Assembly: GCF_022921055.1 (NCBI RefSeq)
Contig: NZ_CP095065.1
Location: 62,001-126,000 of the forward strand
Direction: 5' to 3'
DNA length: 64,000 nucleotides
Origin: Hymenobacter volaticus
GTDB lineage: Bacteria > Bacteroidota > Bacteroidia > Cytophagales > Hymenobacteraceae
This document shows, in pieces, positions 9,019 through 18,198 of the stretch (position 1 is the first letter of the stretch; each line of letters starts with the position of its first letter). The notes under the pieces were generated by a model. It saw only the letters and a list, made by a program, of their open reading frames with translations, was not told the DNA's origin and did not search any database. The translations under genes were made by a program, and so were the position numbers.

Positions 9019-9924
9019 ATGAAAACAATTGCCTTGACCATCGCCTTCCTGTTCACTTTTATCCAGAGCCAATTCCTTTTTGCACAAACCCGCAAGCCGG
9101 CCTCCTTGGGAAGAGAAGAATACATTGAGGTAGAGAAAAATGTAAAACTTCACGTAATCGACCTTGGCCAAGGCCAGCCCGTCGTGCTTATTCACGGCTG
9201 GCCGCTCAACAATGAGATGTACGAATACCAATACCAGTATCTGGTTGAAAAAGGATTCCGGGTCATTGGCATTTCCCTCCGCGGTTTCGGGAAATCAGAT
9301 AGACCCTACGGCAAATACGATTTCGATACGTTCTCCGACGACATCAAGGTGGTGTTGGAAAAACTTAAAATCGAGCAGGCCACGCTTGGTGGATTTTCAA
9401 TGGGAAGCGCGGTAACCCTACACTACGTGACCAAATATAAAGGGGCGCATATCAAGAATTTAGCCCTGTTCGGCGCAACCGGCCCCTCCTGGAAACAGCG
9501 CGAAAACTACCCCTACGGCATCACTGACCAGGGCGCCGCTGACCTGATCAAGCAGACGAAAACGAACCGGGAGCAGCTGGTGGCCGGTTTTGGAAAGGCC
9601 TTTGAAGGCCAGGAAGGCGGCCTGTCGCCAGAATCTATCAAATGGCTGGAAAGCATCAACTTGAATGCCTCCCCTTACGCTACGACGCAGGCTATCACGG
9701 CATTGCGGGACCTGGACTTGCGCCCTGAGTTATCAAAAATCAAAATGCCTGTCGCAATATTCCACGGAGTAAACGACAAATTATGTGCCTTTACTCAGGC
9801 CGAACAACTCAACAAAGCCATCAAAGGGTCTTACATCGTCAAATTTGAAAAAGGCGGGCACGGGTTCTTCCTGGAAGAAATGGACAAATTCAACGCTGAG
9901 CTGGAAAAATTCGCCAGGAGTTAA
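9019..9924 (+). CDS. Secreted alpha/beta hydrolase (haloperoxidase/esterase-like)
   Basis: About 301 residues from ATG 9019, which yields a clean signal peptide (MKTIALTIAFLFTFIQS, cleaved near LFAQ). Hallmarks of the alpha/beta-hydrolase fold follow: the oxyanion-hole HGWPLNN, the DRPYG loop, the nucleophile elbow GGFSMGS (Ser), the acid in HGVNDKL and the His in KGGHGFF. This pattern fits the non-haem chloroperoxidase/arylesterase group. It ends 13 bases before a strong terminator, so it is probably the last gene of its transcript. Substrate unknown. Confidence 0.8.
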   Translation: MKTIALTIAFLFTFIQSQFLFAQTRKPASLGREEYIEVEKNVKLHVIDLGQGQPVVLIHGWPLNNEMYEYQYQYLVEKGFRVIGISLRGFGKSDRPYGKYDFDTFSDDIKVVLEKLKIEQATLGGFSMGSAVTLHYVTKYKGAHIKNLALFGATGPSWKQRENYPYGITDQGAADLIKQTKTNREQLVAGFGKAFEGQEGGLSPESIKWLESINLNASPYATTQAITALRDLDLRPELSKIKMPVAIFHGVNDKLCAFTQAEQLNKAIKGSYIVKFEKGGHGFFLEEMDKFNAELEKFARS

Positions 9925-9936
9925 CTAAACGATTAC

Positions 9937-9969
9937 ACCGGTGAAGCGAACCATCGCTTCACCGGTTTT
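9937..9969 (+). terminator. Rho-independent terminator
   Basis: A perfect 13-bp stem (ACCGGTGAAGCGA with TCGCTTCACCGGT), a four-base loop and a T-run, 12 bases after the hydrolase stop. Confidence 0.88.
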
Positions 9970-10017
9970 AAGCTGTTTTGAAACGTAAAACCCTGCTGTT
10001 CGCCAGCGTATAGAGCC

Positions 10018-10878
10018 ATGAGTACCACCGTTTTCAACAACAATTTAAAGACGTTGGGCTTGCTGCATGTAAGTCAGGAGCAAACCCACGCCATCAACGG
10101 ACCAGCTTATAAGGAATACATCAAGATCCTGTATCTACCTGCTGGCTATAAGCTTAAAGTGGATTTTACTTGTTACGACACGCAGCAACCAACCTTGTTT
10201 TTTATCAGTCCGAATCAATATTTGGAACTGGAAGCAGCTGGTGAGGAACGCGGGTACTTCATCTTTTACAACCGCGATTTTTACTGCATTCAGATCCATG
10301 ACCTGGAAGTTGCGTGTGATGGGTTACTGTTCAACAACATCCGCAACATGCCCAAAGTAGAGCTTTCGGACGGTGAAGACGCTTTTTTGAGCGGGGTATT
10401 CAACGAAATGCTTCAGGAATTCAACCTCAATGACAGCTCCTTGGAAGAGATGGTCCGCACCTATCTCAAACAATTACTTATCCGCGCGACGCGCTCGTGG
10501 AAAAGACAACATTTGACCACTGAAATAACTGATCAACAAGACGATCTGGAATTTTTCCGCAAGTTTACCCGGCTCGTCGAAGAGCATTACAAGTTGAAGC
10601 ACACCGTCGCCGATTACGCTGATTTACTGTGTTTGGCGCCGAAAACCATCACGCACAAGTTCAACCGCCTACGGTTGCCGCAGCCAAATGAGGTGATCAA
10701 GAACCGAATCATATTAGAAGCCAAGCGGTTACTGGCGCATACTTCCCTAACCGCAAAAGAAATTGCCTACCATCTTGGGTACGATGACCCGGCCTATTTC
10801 AGCCGACTATTTATGACCAAAACCGGCGAATCGCCGTCCAGTTTCAGGGCAAACTTTTCCGAGACACAGCCTCTTTGA
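10018..10878 (+). CDS. AraC-family transcriptional regulator
   Basis: A 286-residue protein. The N-terminal half is a cupin-like sensing domain (about residues 30-115); the C-terminal 100 residues carry two helix-turn-helix motifs. The second includes the signature LTAKEIAYHLGYDDPAYFSR followed by LFMTKTGESPSSFR. It lies behind the terminator of the secreted hydrolase, so it has its own promoter, but it is oriented the same way and belongs to the same AT-richer block. It may control the three genes before it; that is inference. Confidence 0.9.
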   Translation: MSTTVFNNNLKTLGLLHVSQEQTHAINGPAYKEYIKILYLPAGYKLKVDFTCYDTQQPTLFFISPNQYLELEAAGEERGYFIFYNRDFYCIQIHDLEVACDGLLFNNIRNMPKVELSDGEDAFLSGVFNEMLQEFNLNDSSLEEMVRTYLKQLLIRATRSWKRQHLTTEITDQQDDLEFFRKFTRLVEEHYKLKHTVADYADLLCLAPKTITHKFNRLRLPQPNEVIKNRIILEAKRLLAHTSLTAKEIAYHLGYDDPAYFSRLFMTKTGESPSSFRANFSETQPL

Positions 10879-10906
10879 GACGAATTACCGGAATAGGCTA
10901 AAAGCC

Positions 10907-10938
10907 GTCCACTTACCTACGAACGGATGTAGGTGGAC
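10907..10938. terminator. Candidate hairpin terminator
   Basis: A 10-bp stem with one G-T pair (GTCCACTTAC with GTAGGTGGAC), 29 bases after the AraC-family stop. There is no clear T-run, so support is moderate. Confidence 0.45.
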
Positions 10939-11137
10939 ACGATTTATTATCAAATAGTACCCTTTAAGGTGTTGCATGGTCAATTAGGCAAACCATACTA
11001 AGCGACTTGTAAGCCTAGACCCGCCACCAACTGCTGAAACGCTCAATCACCACATCTACCAGTTCGCCCCGGCCGAGCAATTCTGTTTGCAGCAGCAGGC
11101 CTTGCTGCCGCTGCAAACAGAGTTCGAAGTAACCGAA

Positions 11138-11584
11138 TTAGTTCTCGATGTTGTTCAGCCCTTGTTCCGTCAGCCGGGCCAAGCCTTCCTTCATGGCCTG
11201 CACTTGTTCTGCCGCGTGGCCTTGCCAGCTGCCTAGTTCTCCCACTACCTTTAAGGGCTGGGTGGAGCGGTAGGACAGGCTGGGATTGCCAGGAAATTTT
11301 TTGTCGGTCAGGTTCGGGTCGTCTTCTATCGCGCCGGTCGGCTCGACCAAGTAGATTCTCTCCCGGCCGCTCCCGGCCGCGAGTTCCGCTCCCCAGACCG
11401 CAGCGTCTAACGTGGCAGACAGGTAAACGTGATTCAACCGGAGGTCTTGCTTAAAATTGGAAGTAAAGCCTACTTGAATTAAATCACCAATCCGAAGGTC
11501 CGCTTTGGTTCCGTGAAAAAAGGTCTGCGCGAACGGGCGGTGCGCCGGCGCATTTCCGGGAGGGGCGCTATTGGCTTGTTCCAT
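11138..11584 (-). CDS. arr: NAD+-rifampin ADP-ribosyltransferase
   Basis: About 148 residues, the usual Arr length, starting at the ATG complementary to 11582-11584. It matches the Arr family closely along its length: FFHGTKADLRIGDLIQVGF near the N-terminus, NHVYLSATLDAA, then RIYLVEPTGAIEDDPN, DKKFPGNPSLSYRS and a WQGHAAEQV tail. Arr inactivates rifamycins by transferring ADP-ribose from NAD+ to the ansa-chain hydroxyl. The gene is alone, with no integron or IS next to it, so it may be a chromosomal resistance gene rather than a recent cassette. Confidence 0.93.
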   Translation of the reverse strand: MEQANSAPPGNAPAHRPFAQTFFHGTKADLRIGDLIQVGFTSNFKQDLRLNHVYLSATLDAAVWGAELAAGSGRERIYLVEPTGAIEDDPNLTDKKFPGNPSLSYRSTQPLKVVGELGSWQGHAAEQVQAMKEGLARLTEQGLNNIEN

Positions 11585-11830
11585 GGGTATAAAAGGGGAT
11601 AATTGGTGGTTCAAAAGCAGGGGAAATCTGTGCAGAAACAGGGACCTTGTGTGGTTGCCACTAGCAGTAGGTGAGGCAACCGAGTGGTGTGCCCACTTCC
11701 TTTCGTCGGCGGCCTACCGCTTTTGGTCTTGCTAACCTTCCCTCGGTAAAGGCCGATACGCCTCAGGCCACCACATCAAGGCTATCCAAATGAATACGGC
11801 CAAAGGTCGGTGAAACCAAGAAGTTGGCGG

Positions 11831-12813
11831 TTAGAGCTTCTTCTTCGCGTTCCGTAGAATCAAATCGGCCAAGGGGGTGGTCAGGGCCGGGGCAATGCTG
11901 TGGCCCATGCCCTCGATGAGCACGAACTGCGCGTTGGGGATGTTACTCGCTACGTCGCGCCCGGCAGCGGGGGTAACCAGGGGGTCGTCGCTGCCGTGAA
12001 TCACCAGGGTGGGCACCCGAATGGCTTGCAGTTGGCGCTCCCGCCCCGCGTAAAAACCCGCCAGCGCGGCGGCTCCCTGCCTACTCAAGCCGTCCGGGTA
12101 ATAGGCCCGCCGAACGGCCCTCTTGACGTCGGTTTGCACCCGCAGGGAATCCAGTGGAAAGCCGGCGCCGCTGAGCGCTAGCAACGACTTTACTTCCCGC
12201 CGGATGTAGGCCGCCGTGTCGGCGGGCAGCCCCGGGGCCGGAATGCCAGCCAGCACTTCCGGTTTGGCAATGAGTGGAAACCCGGTGTTGCCGCCCCCGC
12301 CATGAGACTGGTCAGCGTCAACACCCGCTGGGGGTGATTGTAGGCCAGCCGCTGGGCAATCATGCCGCCCATCGAGGCGCCGACGACGTGAGCCCGGTCG
12401 ATGCCCAACGCCGTCAACAGGCCCGCCGCGTCGTTGGCCATGTCGTCCAGGGTATAAGGCAGCGGAGGGGGCTGGTGGGCTTGCAGGGCTTGTCCGATAG
12501 CCGCCCAATCGGGCAGGCCTGCCGGCGTACACTGGGTCGAAAGGCCCACGTCGCGGTTGTCGAAGCGAATGACCTGGTAGCCGCGGCGAGCCAGGTAGTC
12601 GCACAACGCCGGGGGCCACGTCGTCAATTGGCTATTCGTCCCCGCAATCAGCAAGATGGCTTCGTTTTTAGGGGAGCCGAATCGTTCGTAAGCCAGCGTG
12701 AGACCGTTGGCGTTGACCAGCCCCGCGTGAATCTTAGTCCCGGGTGGGGGCTGCTTGAGGGTGTTGCAAGCCCAAAGGCTCACGGTCAAGCCGAAGATAA
12801 GCCAGGTTTTCAT
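11831..12813 (-). CDS. Alpha/beta-hydrolase lipoprotein (frameshifted)
   Basis: Joined length about 327 residues. The N-terminus is a lipoprotein signal (LTVSLWACNT, lipobox Cys about residue 16). Fold motifs: RFDNRDVGLS, nucleophile elbow VVGASMGG (Ser), acid in HGSDDPLV and catalytic His in EGMGHSI near the end. The frame breaks at the five-base C-run 12294-12298; one added base joins LTSLMAGGG to NTGFPLIAKPEVL. It is the last gene of a three-gene minus-strand unit after an ECF sigma factor and a membrane protein, with a 21-base gap to the latter. Substrate unknown. Confidence 0.82.
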
Positions 12814-12834
12814 GTTTGTAAATGAACAACAGGA

Positions 12835-13454
12835 TTAGTGACTGAACTCTGCCAGCAGGGCTTTCAGATTCCGTAGCGGCAACTCGAAGTGGCGACGATT
12901 CTCCCGCCGAATCGCCCACCCGCAGGACAGCAGGGATAGCAGGTAGGTGAAGCCGGCCCCGGGCAGGTGCAGCAGCACGCCCCCGGCACGTACAGTCGAA
13001 AGGTGAGCCACACGCCCAAGGCGGTACTCAACGGAACGAGCAAGTACTCATATCTGCGTTTAAACCGGTAGAAGGCCCGCAGGCTATTATACTGCTGCTG
13101 GGTTCGCGCCTGCAGGGAGAAATCCGTTTCCGGTGCCGCTGGGCTTGCTCGGGCCACTTGCTTAAACTGCCGCAGCAACACGACGGTAAAGGGTAAGTAG
13201 AGCAGTACCCCTGCCAGGCAAAGTCCCTGCACCGCTAGCATGCCCCAAAAGCGAACAAACACGTGGCTCAACAACGCATAAACGATAATCTGGAGCGTGA
13301 AGGAAGCCCAGAAATACTGCATGGCCCGGTTGACGTGGTGGGTGCTCTGGGCTTGAGCAATGGCCCGCAAGTTCGCGCGGTCAACCCGCTGATTGGGGGA
13401 CGATGGTGTGGTCGCTCCGGCCCAAGCATTCTTCAATTCATCTAGTGTCGACAT
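12835..13454 (-). CDS. Membrane protein encoded next to ECF sigma factor, possible anti-sigma partner (frameshifted)
   Basis: About 206 residues after repair. A soluble N-terminus (MSTLDELKNAWAGA) is followed by at least two paired hydrophobic segments (ASFTLQIIVYALLSHVFV and a second near residue 80), a charged middle part, and two more near the C-terminus. The frame breaks at the five-base C-run 12980-12984; one added base gives YVPGGVLLHLPGAGFTYLL and a stop at 12835. It starts only a few bases after the sigma-factor stop, the usual place for an anti-sigma factor. No zinc-binding anti-sigma motif is visible, so that role is inferred from position. Confidence 0.7.
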
Positions 13455-13457
13455 CGG

Positions 13458-13954
13458 TCATCTTGATTTGAAATGGACAGGCAAGCGCGACTCCAACTCT
13501 TTTTTGAGGCGGACCAGCCGGACGCTCACGTTGGCTTTGGACAGGCCGGTGATGGTGGCAATCTCCTCGTAGCTCAGGTCGTCTAAGTACAGCAGCACGA
13601 TGGCCTTGTTGAGGGGAGAGAGCGTCGCAATGGCGTTGAACAGCCACTCGATGGCCTCCGACCCGTCATCAGGGGCGGGTCGGGAATTTGCTCGTGCCAA
13701 GCAACCAGGGGTTCGTGTTGCCGCTTGCGCACGGTTCGTCGGTCCGCTAGGGCGGTGTGCAGGCACACGCTGTACATCCAGGTCGAAAACTTAGCTTGCC
13801 CCGTGAAGGACGGGTACGACCGCCACAACTGATACACCATTTCCTGCAGCAAATCGGCCCGTTCGTCGGCGTCGGGCTGGTAGGCCCGGCTGATTTTGTG
13901 GGCAATGCCTAGGTGCTGGTTGAGTTGTTCCAGAAAGTGTTTTTCGGTGGCCAT
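13458..13954 (-). CDS. ECF RNA polymerase sigma factor (frameshifted)
   Basis: About 165 residues after repair. Region 2 is clear (ISRAYQPDADERADLLQEMV and FTGQAKFSTWMYSVCLHTA), and region 4 has a good helix-turn-helix (LSPLNKAIVLLYLDDLSYEE, TGLSKANVSVRLVRLKKEL). The frame breaks near the G-run 13672-13675; one added base joins IPDPP to DDGSEAIEWLF. First gene of a compact unit with the membrane protein and lipoprotein hydrolase downstream. ECF factors of this type usually respond to envelope signals released by the partner membrane protein. Confidence 0.87.
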
Positions 13955-14030
13955 GGTACTGGTTTGCGAGTGCCTTTTTTCGGTTAGTAGCGCACCGGGT
14001 CAAAAAACTACACTGGCCCGCCGCATTAAC

Positions 14031-14345
14031 TCAAAAAATTGCGATAAGGGGCCGCATGAGAATAGGAACAGAAACTGTCGATAGGAGCATTAGCGCCAGC
14101 GGGTGCCACGGAATCCGACTATATTTTGAGCCTTTATCGCCCGCTAAAGTATTACTGACGCTGCCCTTCACATCGTCGTTTCGAATCAACTTGCGCCACC
14201 AACCTTGTTTGGCCTGACCGAAGCGGTAGTTCAGCGAGACGCGGCAGGCGCGCTGGAAATTGATGATTTCTTGGCCTTCCCGGAAGGCAGTCGGATCGGG
14301 GCCACGAAGTAAGATGGCGGCGCTTGTTTTCGGCTTGGGCAGCAA
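14031..14345 (-). pseudogene. C-terminal fragment of an outer-membrane beta-barrel/TonB-dependent receptor
   Basis: The reading frame ends with a barrel-closing strand (RACRVSLNYRFGQAKQ) followed by a charged tail (IRNDDVKGS). This matches the C-termini of Bacteroidota outer-membrane beta-barrel receptors. The rest of the barrel and the plug domain are absent upstream. The last 40 or so residues after the tail look random. Probably a relic left by a rearrangement. Confidence 0.45.
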
Positions 14346-14873
14346 GTGACTGTTTACTACTTGCCGATTGATCTCACCTGCTTTGCCATCCGCGGCTATG
14401 CGGTAACCAGCGTTTTCTGCTTCTTTCTATTTGCCGTCGTGGCCGTCGGATTTCTATGGCTCAGCATAAGCCTTTAGACTGGCAGCACGGCAAGCCAAGG
14501 AAGCCGACAATACCTGGCTGGCTAGCAGTGACCTGGCTGTGTCTGCGGCTCCAGCGACCCGAAATCCAGCAGTTATACCTGGCTCGGGCGAGTGTCGGGC
14601 TGGCCCTAGTGCTGCTGGTACGGCGACTAGGGCAGCGGCGATGGGTGAGGGCGGGCGCGCTGGCCTTGCTATTAGCGACCGATGGGCTAGCCCTGTGTGG
14701 GAGTGTGCCGCTAATGGCCTCCCTAGGCATGGCGCCCGGCCCAAACTAGGAGAGTGATTGTTGTATACTCTAATGTAAGCGCAGGCCTAACGAAAGTACT
14801 ACGAGCTCGATGCCGAGAACTTGGCCAAAGTGAAGAAGGTGCTGAACAAAGGACTGTCCGCGGCCGCTCTGGT
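14346..14873. other. Gene-poor stretch with unassigned hydrophobic frames
   Basis: A plus-strand frame at 14456-14749 would encode 97 residues with a hydrophobic middle (ASVGLALVLLVRRLG, RAGALALLLATDGLAL). No family was recognised and a start is not convincing. Near 14800 a short protein-like piece (YELDAENLAKVKKVLNKGL) may be another relic. Confidence 0.25.
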
Positions 14874-15314
14874 TTACGCCAGGGCCTTTTCGCGGGCGAG
14901 TTGTTGGTACTTCTCCACGGCTGCGTCTTTGCCAGCCAGAAGTTCTTCCAGCAAGCCAGGGGCGACGATGGTGGGGCAATGCTTGGCGCCCCACAAAATG
15001 AGTTCTATAATAACCGGGACGGTGTCCACACCTTTTTCCGTCAGGCGGTAGGTGAACTTCGATTTCTTATCGGCGGCCACGGCCTTGGTTAAGAGGCCTT
15101 GCGACTCTAGAACCGCCAGGCGGTCGGCCAGAACGTTGGTTGCGATTTTTTCCGCTGAATGCAGGAATTGCCCATAAGTAGATTTTCCCGCGAACACCAT
15201 ATCCCGGAGAATGAGCAAGGTCCATTTATCCCTAGCACATCGAGTGATGAGCTGATGGGGCAAGTAGAACGCTGTTTTAGCTCTTTCATAAAAATTTTTG
15301 TTTTTCACTTGCAT
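14874..15314 (-). CDS. HxlR-family transcriptional regulator
   Basis: About 146 residues from the ATG complementary to 15312-15314. The HxlR winged helix is complete: DKWTLLILRDMVFAGKSTYG, then ATNVLADRLAVLESQGLL, then a wing with FTYRLTEKG. A longer start at 15335 is possible. The chosen start codon lies inside a 17-base palindrome, the likely operator, so the protein probably represses its own synthesis. It is divergent from the NmrA-like oxidoreductase at 15561, the arrangement known for QorR/QorB-type pairs that sense electrophiles or redox stress. No conserved sensing Cys stands out near the N-terminus, so the signal is unknown. Confidence 0.88.
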   Translation of the reverse strand: MQVKNKNFYERAKTAFYLPHQLITRCARDKWTLLILRDMVFAGKSTYGQFLHSAEKIATNVLADRLAVLESQGLLTKAVAADKKSKFTYRLTEKGVDTVPVIIELILWGAKHCPTIVAPGLLEELLAGKDAAVEKYQQLAREKALA

Positions 15315-15358
15315 TTTGCAAGTAATATGCTCCATCTTTGCACTTGCAAATCGCAAGC
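15307..15358. promoter_or_regulatory. Twin palindromic operators of the HxlR/NmrA divergon
   Basis: Two similar palindromes occur: ACTTGCATTTTGCAAGT at 15307-15323 and ACTTGCAAATCGCAAGC at 15342-15358. Their centres are 35 bases apart. The first covers the HxlR start codon. Symmetric ACTTGC/GCAAGT half-sites fit dimeric HxlR binding. A CATCTTTG sequence (15333-15340), close to the Bacteroidota -7 element, lies between them. Binding is inferred. Confidence 0.68.
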
Positions 15359-15560
15359 AAATATACGCGGGTTTTGCCCCAATACCACCTGAAACCTTTC
15401 CAACTCTTAATAGGCGGTGTCCCCTCTTGTTTAACAACCTCTTAAGCACTTCACTGCTAGCCCAACTCCTTCTTCAAGGCCGTGGCCGCCCGCTTTTTTT
15501 CTCCTCTCAACGTCACTCTCTTGCCGACCACGCAGTAGTGGTCTTTAATTTCTGTTTAGC

Positions 15561-16424
15561 ATGATTTTAGTAACTGGAGCCACCGGTGGCTTAGGCCACG
15601 AAACCATCGACTGCTTAATCACGACCACCCCGGCCGCGCAAATCGCCGCCTTGGTGCGTGACGTGAGCAAAGCCACGGACCTCGTGCAACGAGGCGTAGA
15701 TGTCCGGCAAGCCGACTACCTGGACTACCCCGCCTTGGTGCAAGCCTTTCGGGGCGTCGAAAAGGTGTTGCTGGTTTCCACCGTGGCATTTACAGACCGG
15801 GTCCGCCAGCACCGCAACGTCATCGACGCCGCCAAGGAAGCCGGGGTGAAGCACCTGTTTTACACCAGCATCCAGCGCAGCACCGATTTTGTGCTGCCGG
15901 AGGTTACGGAAAGCGACCTGGCTACGGAAGCCTACCTCAAAGCGTCCGGGCTCGTCTACACCATTCTTAAAAACGGCTACTACTTTGAAGGTCTGGCGTA
16001 CCTGATTGGCAGCGAGGTGCCGGAGGCGGAGATACGTTTCCCGGCGGGCGAAGGCAGGATAGCGTTCGTCAAGCGGACCGAGCTGGCCGCCGCCACGGCA
16101 GCCCTGCTGACCAGCGAAGGGCATGACAACCAGGAGTATACCCTGACCGGGAGCGAAGCCTATTCATTTCACGACGTCGCCCGGGAACTCTCCGACTTAG
16201 CGGGCCGGCCCATCACGTACCACAGCAGCGAGCTGGCGCCCTACATCGCGCAGAAAGTCGCCGCCGGCTTCCCCGAAGCCGTTGCCAACTTCTTCGCCCA
16301 ATGGGGGGCCGCCACCCAACACGGCATGCTGGCCGGGACGCATGATACCGTCGAGCGTTTGCTGGGCAATAAGCCCACTTCGCTGCGGGAATACCTGAAA
16401 AAGGCATATTTCCCGGGTAACTGA
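15561..16424 (+). CDS. NmrA/QorB-like NAD(P)-binding oxidoreductase
   Basis: A 287-residue atypical short-chain dehydrogenase. The N-terminal dinucleotide motif is complete (ILVTGATGGLGHET, fitting GxxGxxG). It continues with VRDVSK, DYLDYPALVQAFRGV and KHLFYTSI, as in the NmrA/QOR2 group that reduces quinones or senses NADP redox state. The usual YxxxK catalytic pair of classical SDRs is not evident, which is normal for this group. Divergently transcribed from the HxlR regulator at 14874 and followed by a strong terminator. Confidence 0.87.
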   Translation: MILVTGATGGLGHETIDCLITTTPAAQIAALVRDVSKATDLVQRGVDVRQADYLDYPALVQAFRGVEKVLLVSTVAFTDRVRQHRNVIDAAKEAGVKHLFYTSIQRSTDFVLPEVTESDLATEAYLKASGLVYTILKNGYYFEGLAYLIGSEVPEAEIRFPAGEGRIAFVKRTELAAATAALLTSEGHDNQEYTLTGSEAYSFHDVARELSDLAGRPITYHSSELAPYIAQKVAAGFPEAVANFFAQWGAATQHGMLAGTHDTVERLLGNKPTSLREYLKKAYFPGN

Positions 16425-16473
16425 CCGCTCGTAGCGGCGGCTTACATCCCAGACATCAATTCAACCAGGCCAG

Positions 16474-16509
16474 GCAAGTGACTTCCCACAGGAAGTCACT
16501 TGTTTGCTT
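16474..16509 (+). terminator. Rho-independent terminator
   Basis: Perfect 12-bp stem (CAAGTGACTTCC with GGAAGTCACTTG), loop CACA, then TTTGCTT, 50 bases after the NmrA-like stop. Confidence 0.8.
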
Positions 16510-17164
16510 CCAGCCGAGCCCTACCCGACTGTTTCCCGCTTTCTGGCAAGAGCATCCGCTCCTCCCTTAGAACCCCTACCATGCCTTACAGCCATCGGAT
16601 GTATCGGGCTGGGCCACCTTGGCTAAGCGCTGGCAGCGAAGAGTGTGCAAGCGGGCAACCGCGTTCTCCTTAGCAATCTTAGCGGGCCTGGCTTGCTGAC
16701 GGGCTACGTGGCCGAGCTGGGCCTATTGGTTTCGGCGGGCGCCGTCGCCAAGGCGGCCCAAGTCGAGGTGGTGTTCCGAGCCGTGCCCAGGGCCGATATC
16801 GGCCAGGCCTGCTCAACTGGGGTGTTGGTAAGCAGAGAATTCTGCAACAGCCATGAGTTGACTTAAAGCCGGTGTATGATTAGCTCAGGCAAATATGGCT
16901 CAACACCGTCAGATGGCTGTACCTTGCACGGGCTAAGCACAGTTGTCGGACATGCAAACAGAGTTGTCTTACGGGTTTCGGGTCCCCGACGATATCCCAG
17001 CTTTTAAAAAGCCAACCGGACGGGTGCGTAAGGGCCAGATTCTGAAATGGCTCTGCCCCATCGCCGACTTGACCGGCACCAAGGAAAGCAAGATTCAACA
17101 CCTAACCGAAGCCAGTTTATACGGAAAGCTCGACCGTAAGGGTTGGGTTGGCTAACCATCGCAC
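16510..17164. other. Gene-poor stretch before pyrD, with an IS-end-like sequence and a small open frame
   Basis: At 16834-16857 the complement reads ATGGCTGTTGCAGAATTC, close to the terminal repeats of the elements at 2324 and 3081; no partner end was found. A plus-strand frame at 16952-17155 would encode 67 residues (YGFRVPDDIPAFKKPTGRVR inside) ending 10 bases before pyrD. It may be a real small gene but matches nothing I know. Confidence 0.3.
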
Positions 17165-18198
17165 ATGTACAAGGCACTCGTAAAACCTGCATTGTTTAAT
17201 CTCGACGCCGAGCGCGCCCATCACCTGGTTTTCGATAACCTGCGGCGAGTTGCCCGCGTGCCGGGGGTCAAGGCTATGCTCCGGGGCCTGTACGACTTTC
17301 AGCACCCGAGTTTGGCCCGGGAGGTATTCGGGCTCAAGTTCCCTAACCCCGTGGGTTTGGCGGCGGGGTTTGATAAGAACGCGGCCCTTACTGATGAGCT
17401 AGCGACGCTGGGCTTTGGGTTTGTGGAGATTGGCACGGTAACGCCCCGGCCGCAGGCCGGCAACCCGCAGCCGCGCTTGTTCCGACTGCCGCAGGACGAG
17501 GCCCTGGTGAACCGCATGGGCTTCAACAACGACGGCGCGGCGGTTGTAGCAGCGCGGCTGGCGCGGCGCCAGAACCGGCAGCTTCTTATCGGCGGCAACA
17601 TTGGCAAGAACAAGGACACACCCAACGAGCGGGCCGCCGAGGACTACGTGGCTTGTTTCGAGGCACTGGCGGAGGTAGTCGATTACTTTGTGGTGAACGT
17701 GAGCTCGCCCAACACGCCCAACCTACGCCAGCTGCAGGAGAAAAAACCTTTGATCGACTTGTTGCAACAGGTCCAGGAACGCAACCTAAGCCGCGCCCAG
17801 CCGCGCCCCTGCTGCTGAAAATAGCCCCGGACCTGACCGATTCGCAACTAGACGACATTCTCGACATCGCCCGCGAAACCAAGCTCAGCGGGCTGGTTTC
17901 CACCAACACCACCATCAGCCGGGAGGGCTTGGCCACGGATGCCGGGCAGGTAGCCGCGTTGGGGGCGGGTGGCCTGAGTGGCCGGCCGCTACGGGCGCGG
18001 GCCACCGAGGTAATTCGTTACCTGCACCAACGCAGCCAGGGCGAGTTGCCTATTATCGGCGCCGGCGGCATTCACTCGGCCAAGGATGCACAAGAAAAAC
18101 TAGCCGCGGGCGCGTCGCTGGTGCAGCTGTACACGGGCTTTATCTACGAAGGTCCGGCGCTGGTGAGCCAAATCAACAAGGCGTTAACACGGGGGTAG
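17165..18198 (+). CDS. pyrD: Dihydroorotate dehydrogenase, quinone-dependent (frameshifted)
   Basis: Class 2 DHODH, about 344 residues after repair, with an N-terminal membrane-associating helix ([20 protein letters not shown]). FMN and substrate motifs: [49 protein letters not shown]. The catalytic base is a Ser in [11 protein letters not shown], as in class 2 enzymes. The second half ([40 protein letters not shown]) is one frame over; one missing base around 17775-17795 explains the break. It oxidises dihydroorotate to orotate and passes electrons to quinone. Unlike pyrBC downstream, its sequence is typical of Cytophagales. Confidence 0.92.

Noticed and set aside
10985..11160. Plus-strand frame NHHIYQFAPAEQFCLQQQAL suggesting a regulator fragment
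   Set aside because: Short, starts and ends without signals, and runs into the arr gene on the other strand.
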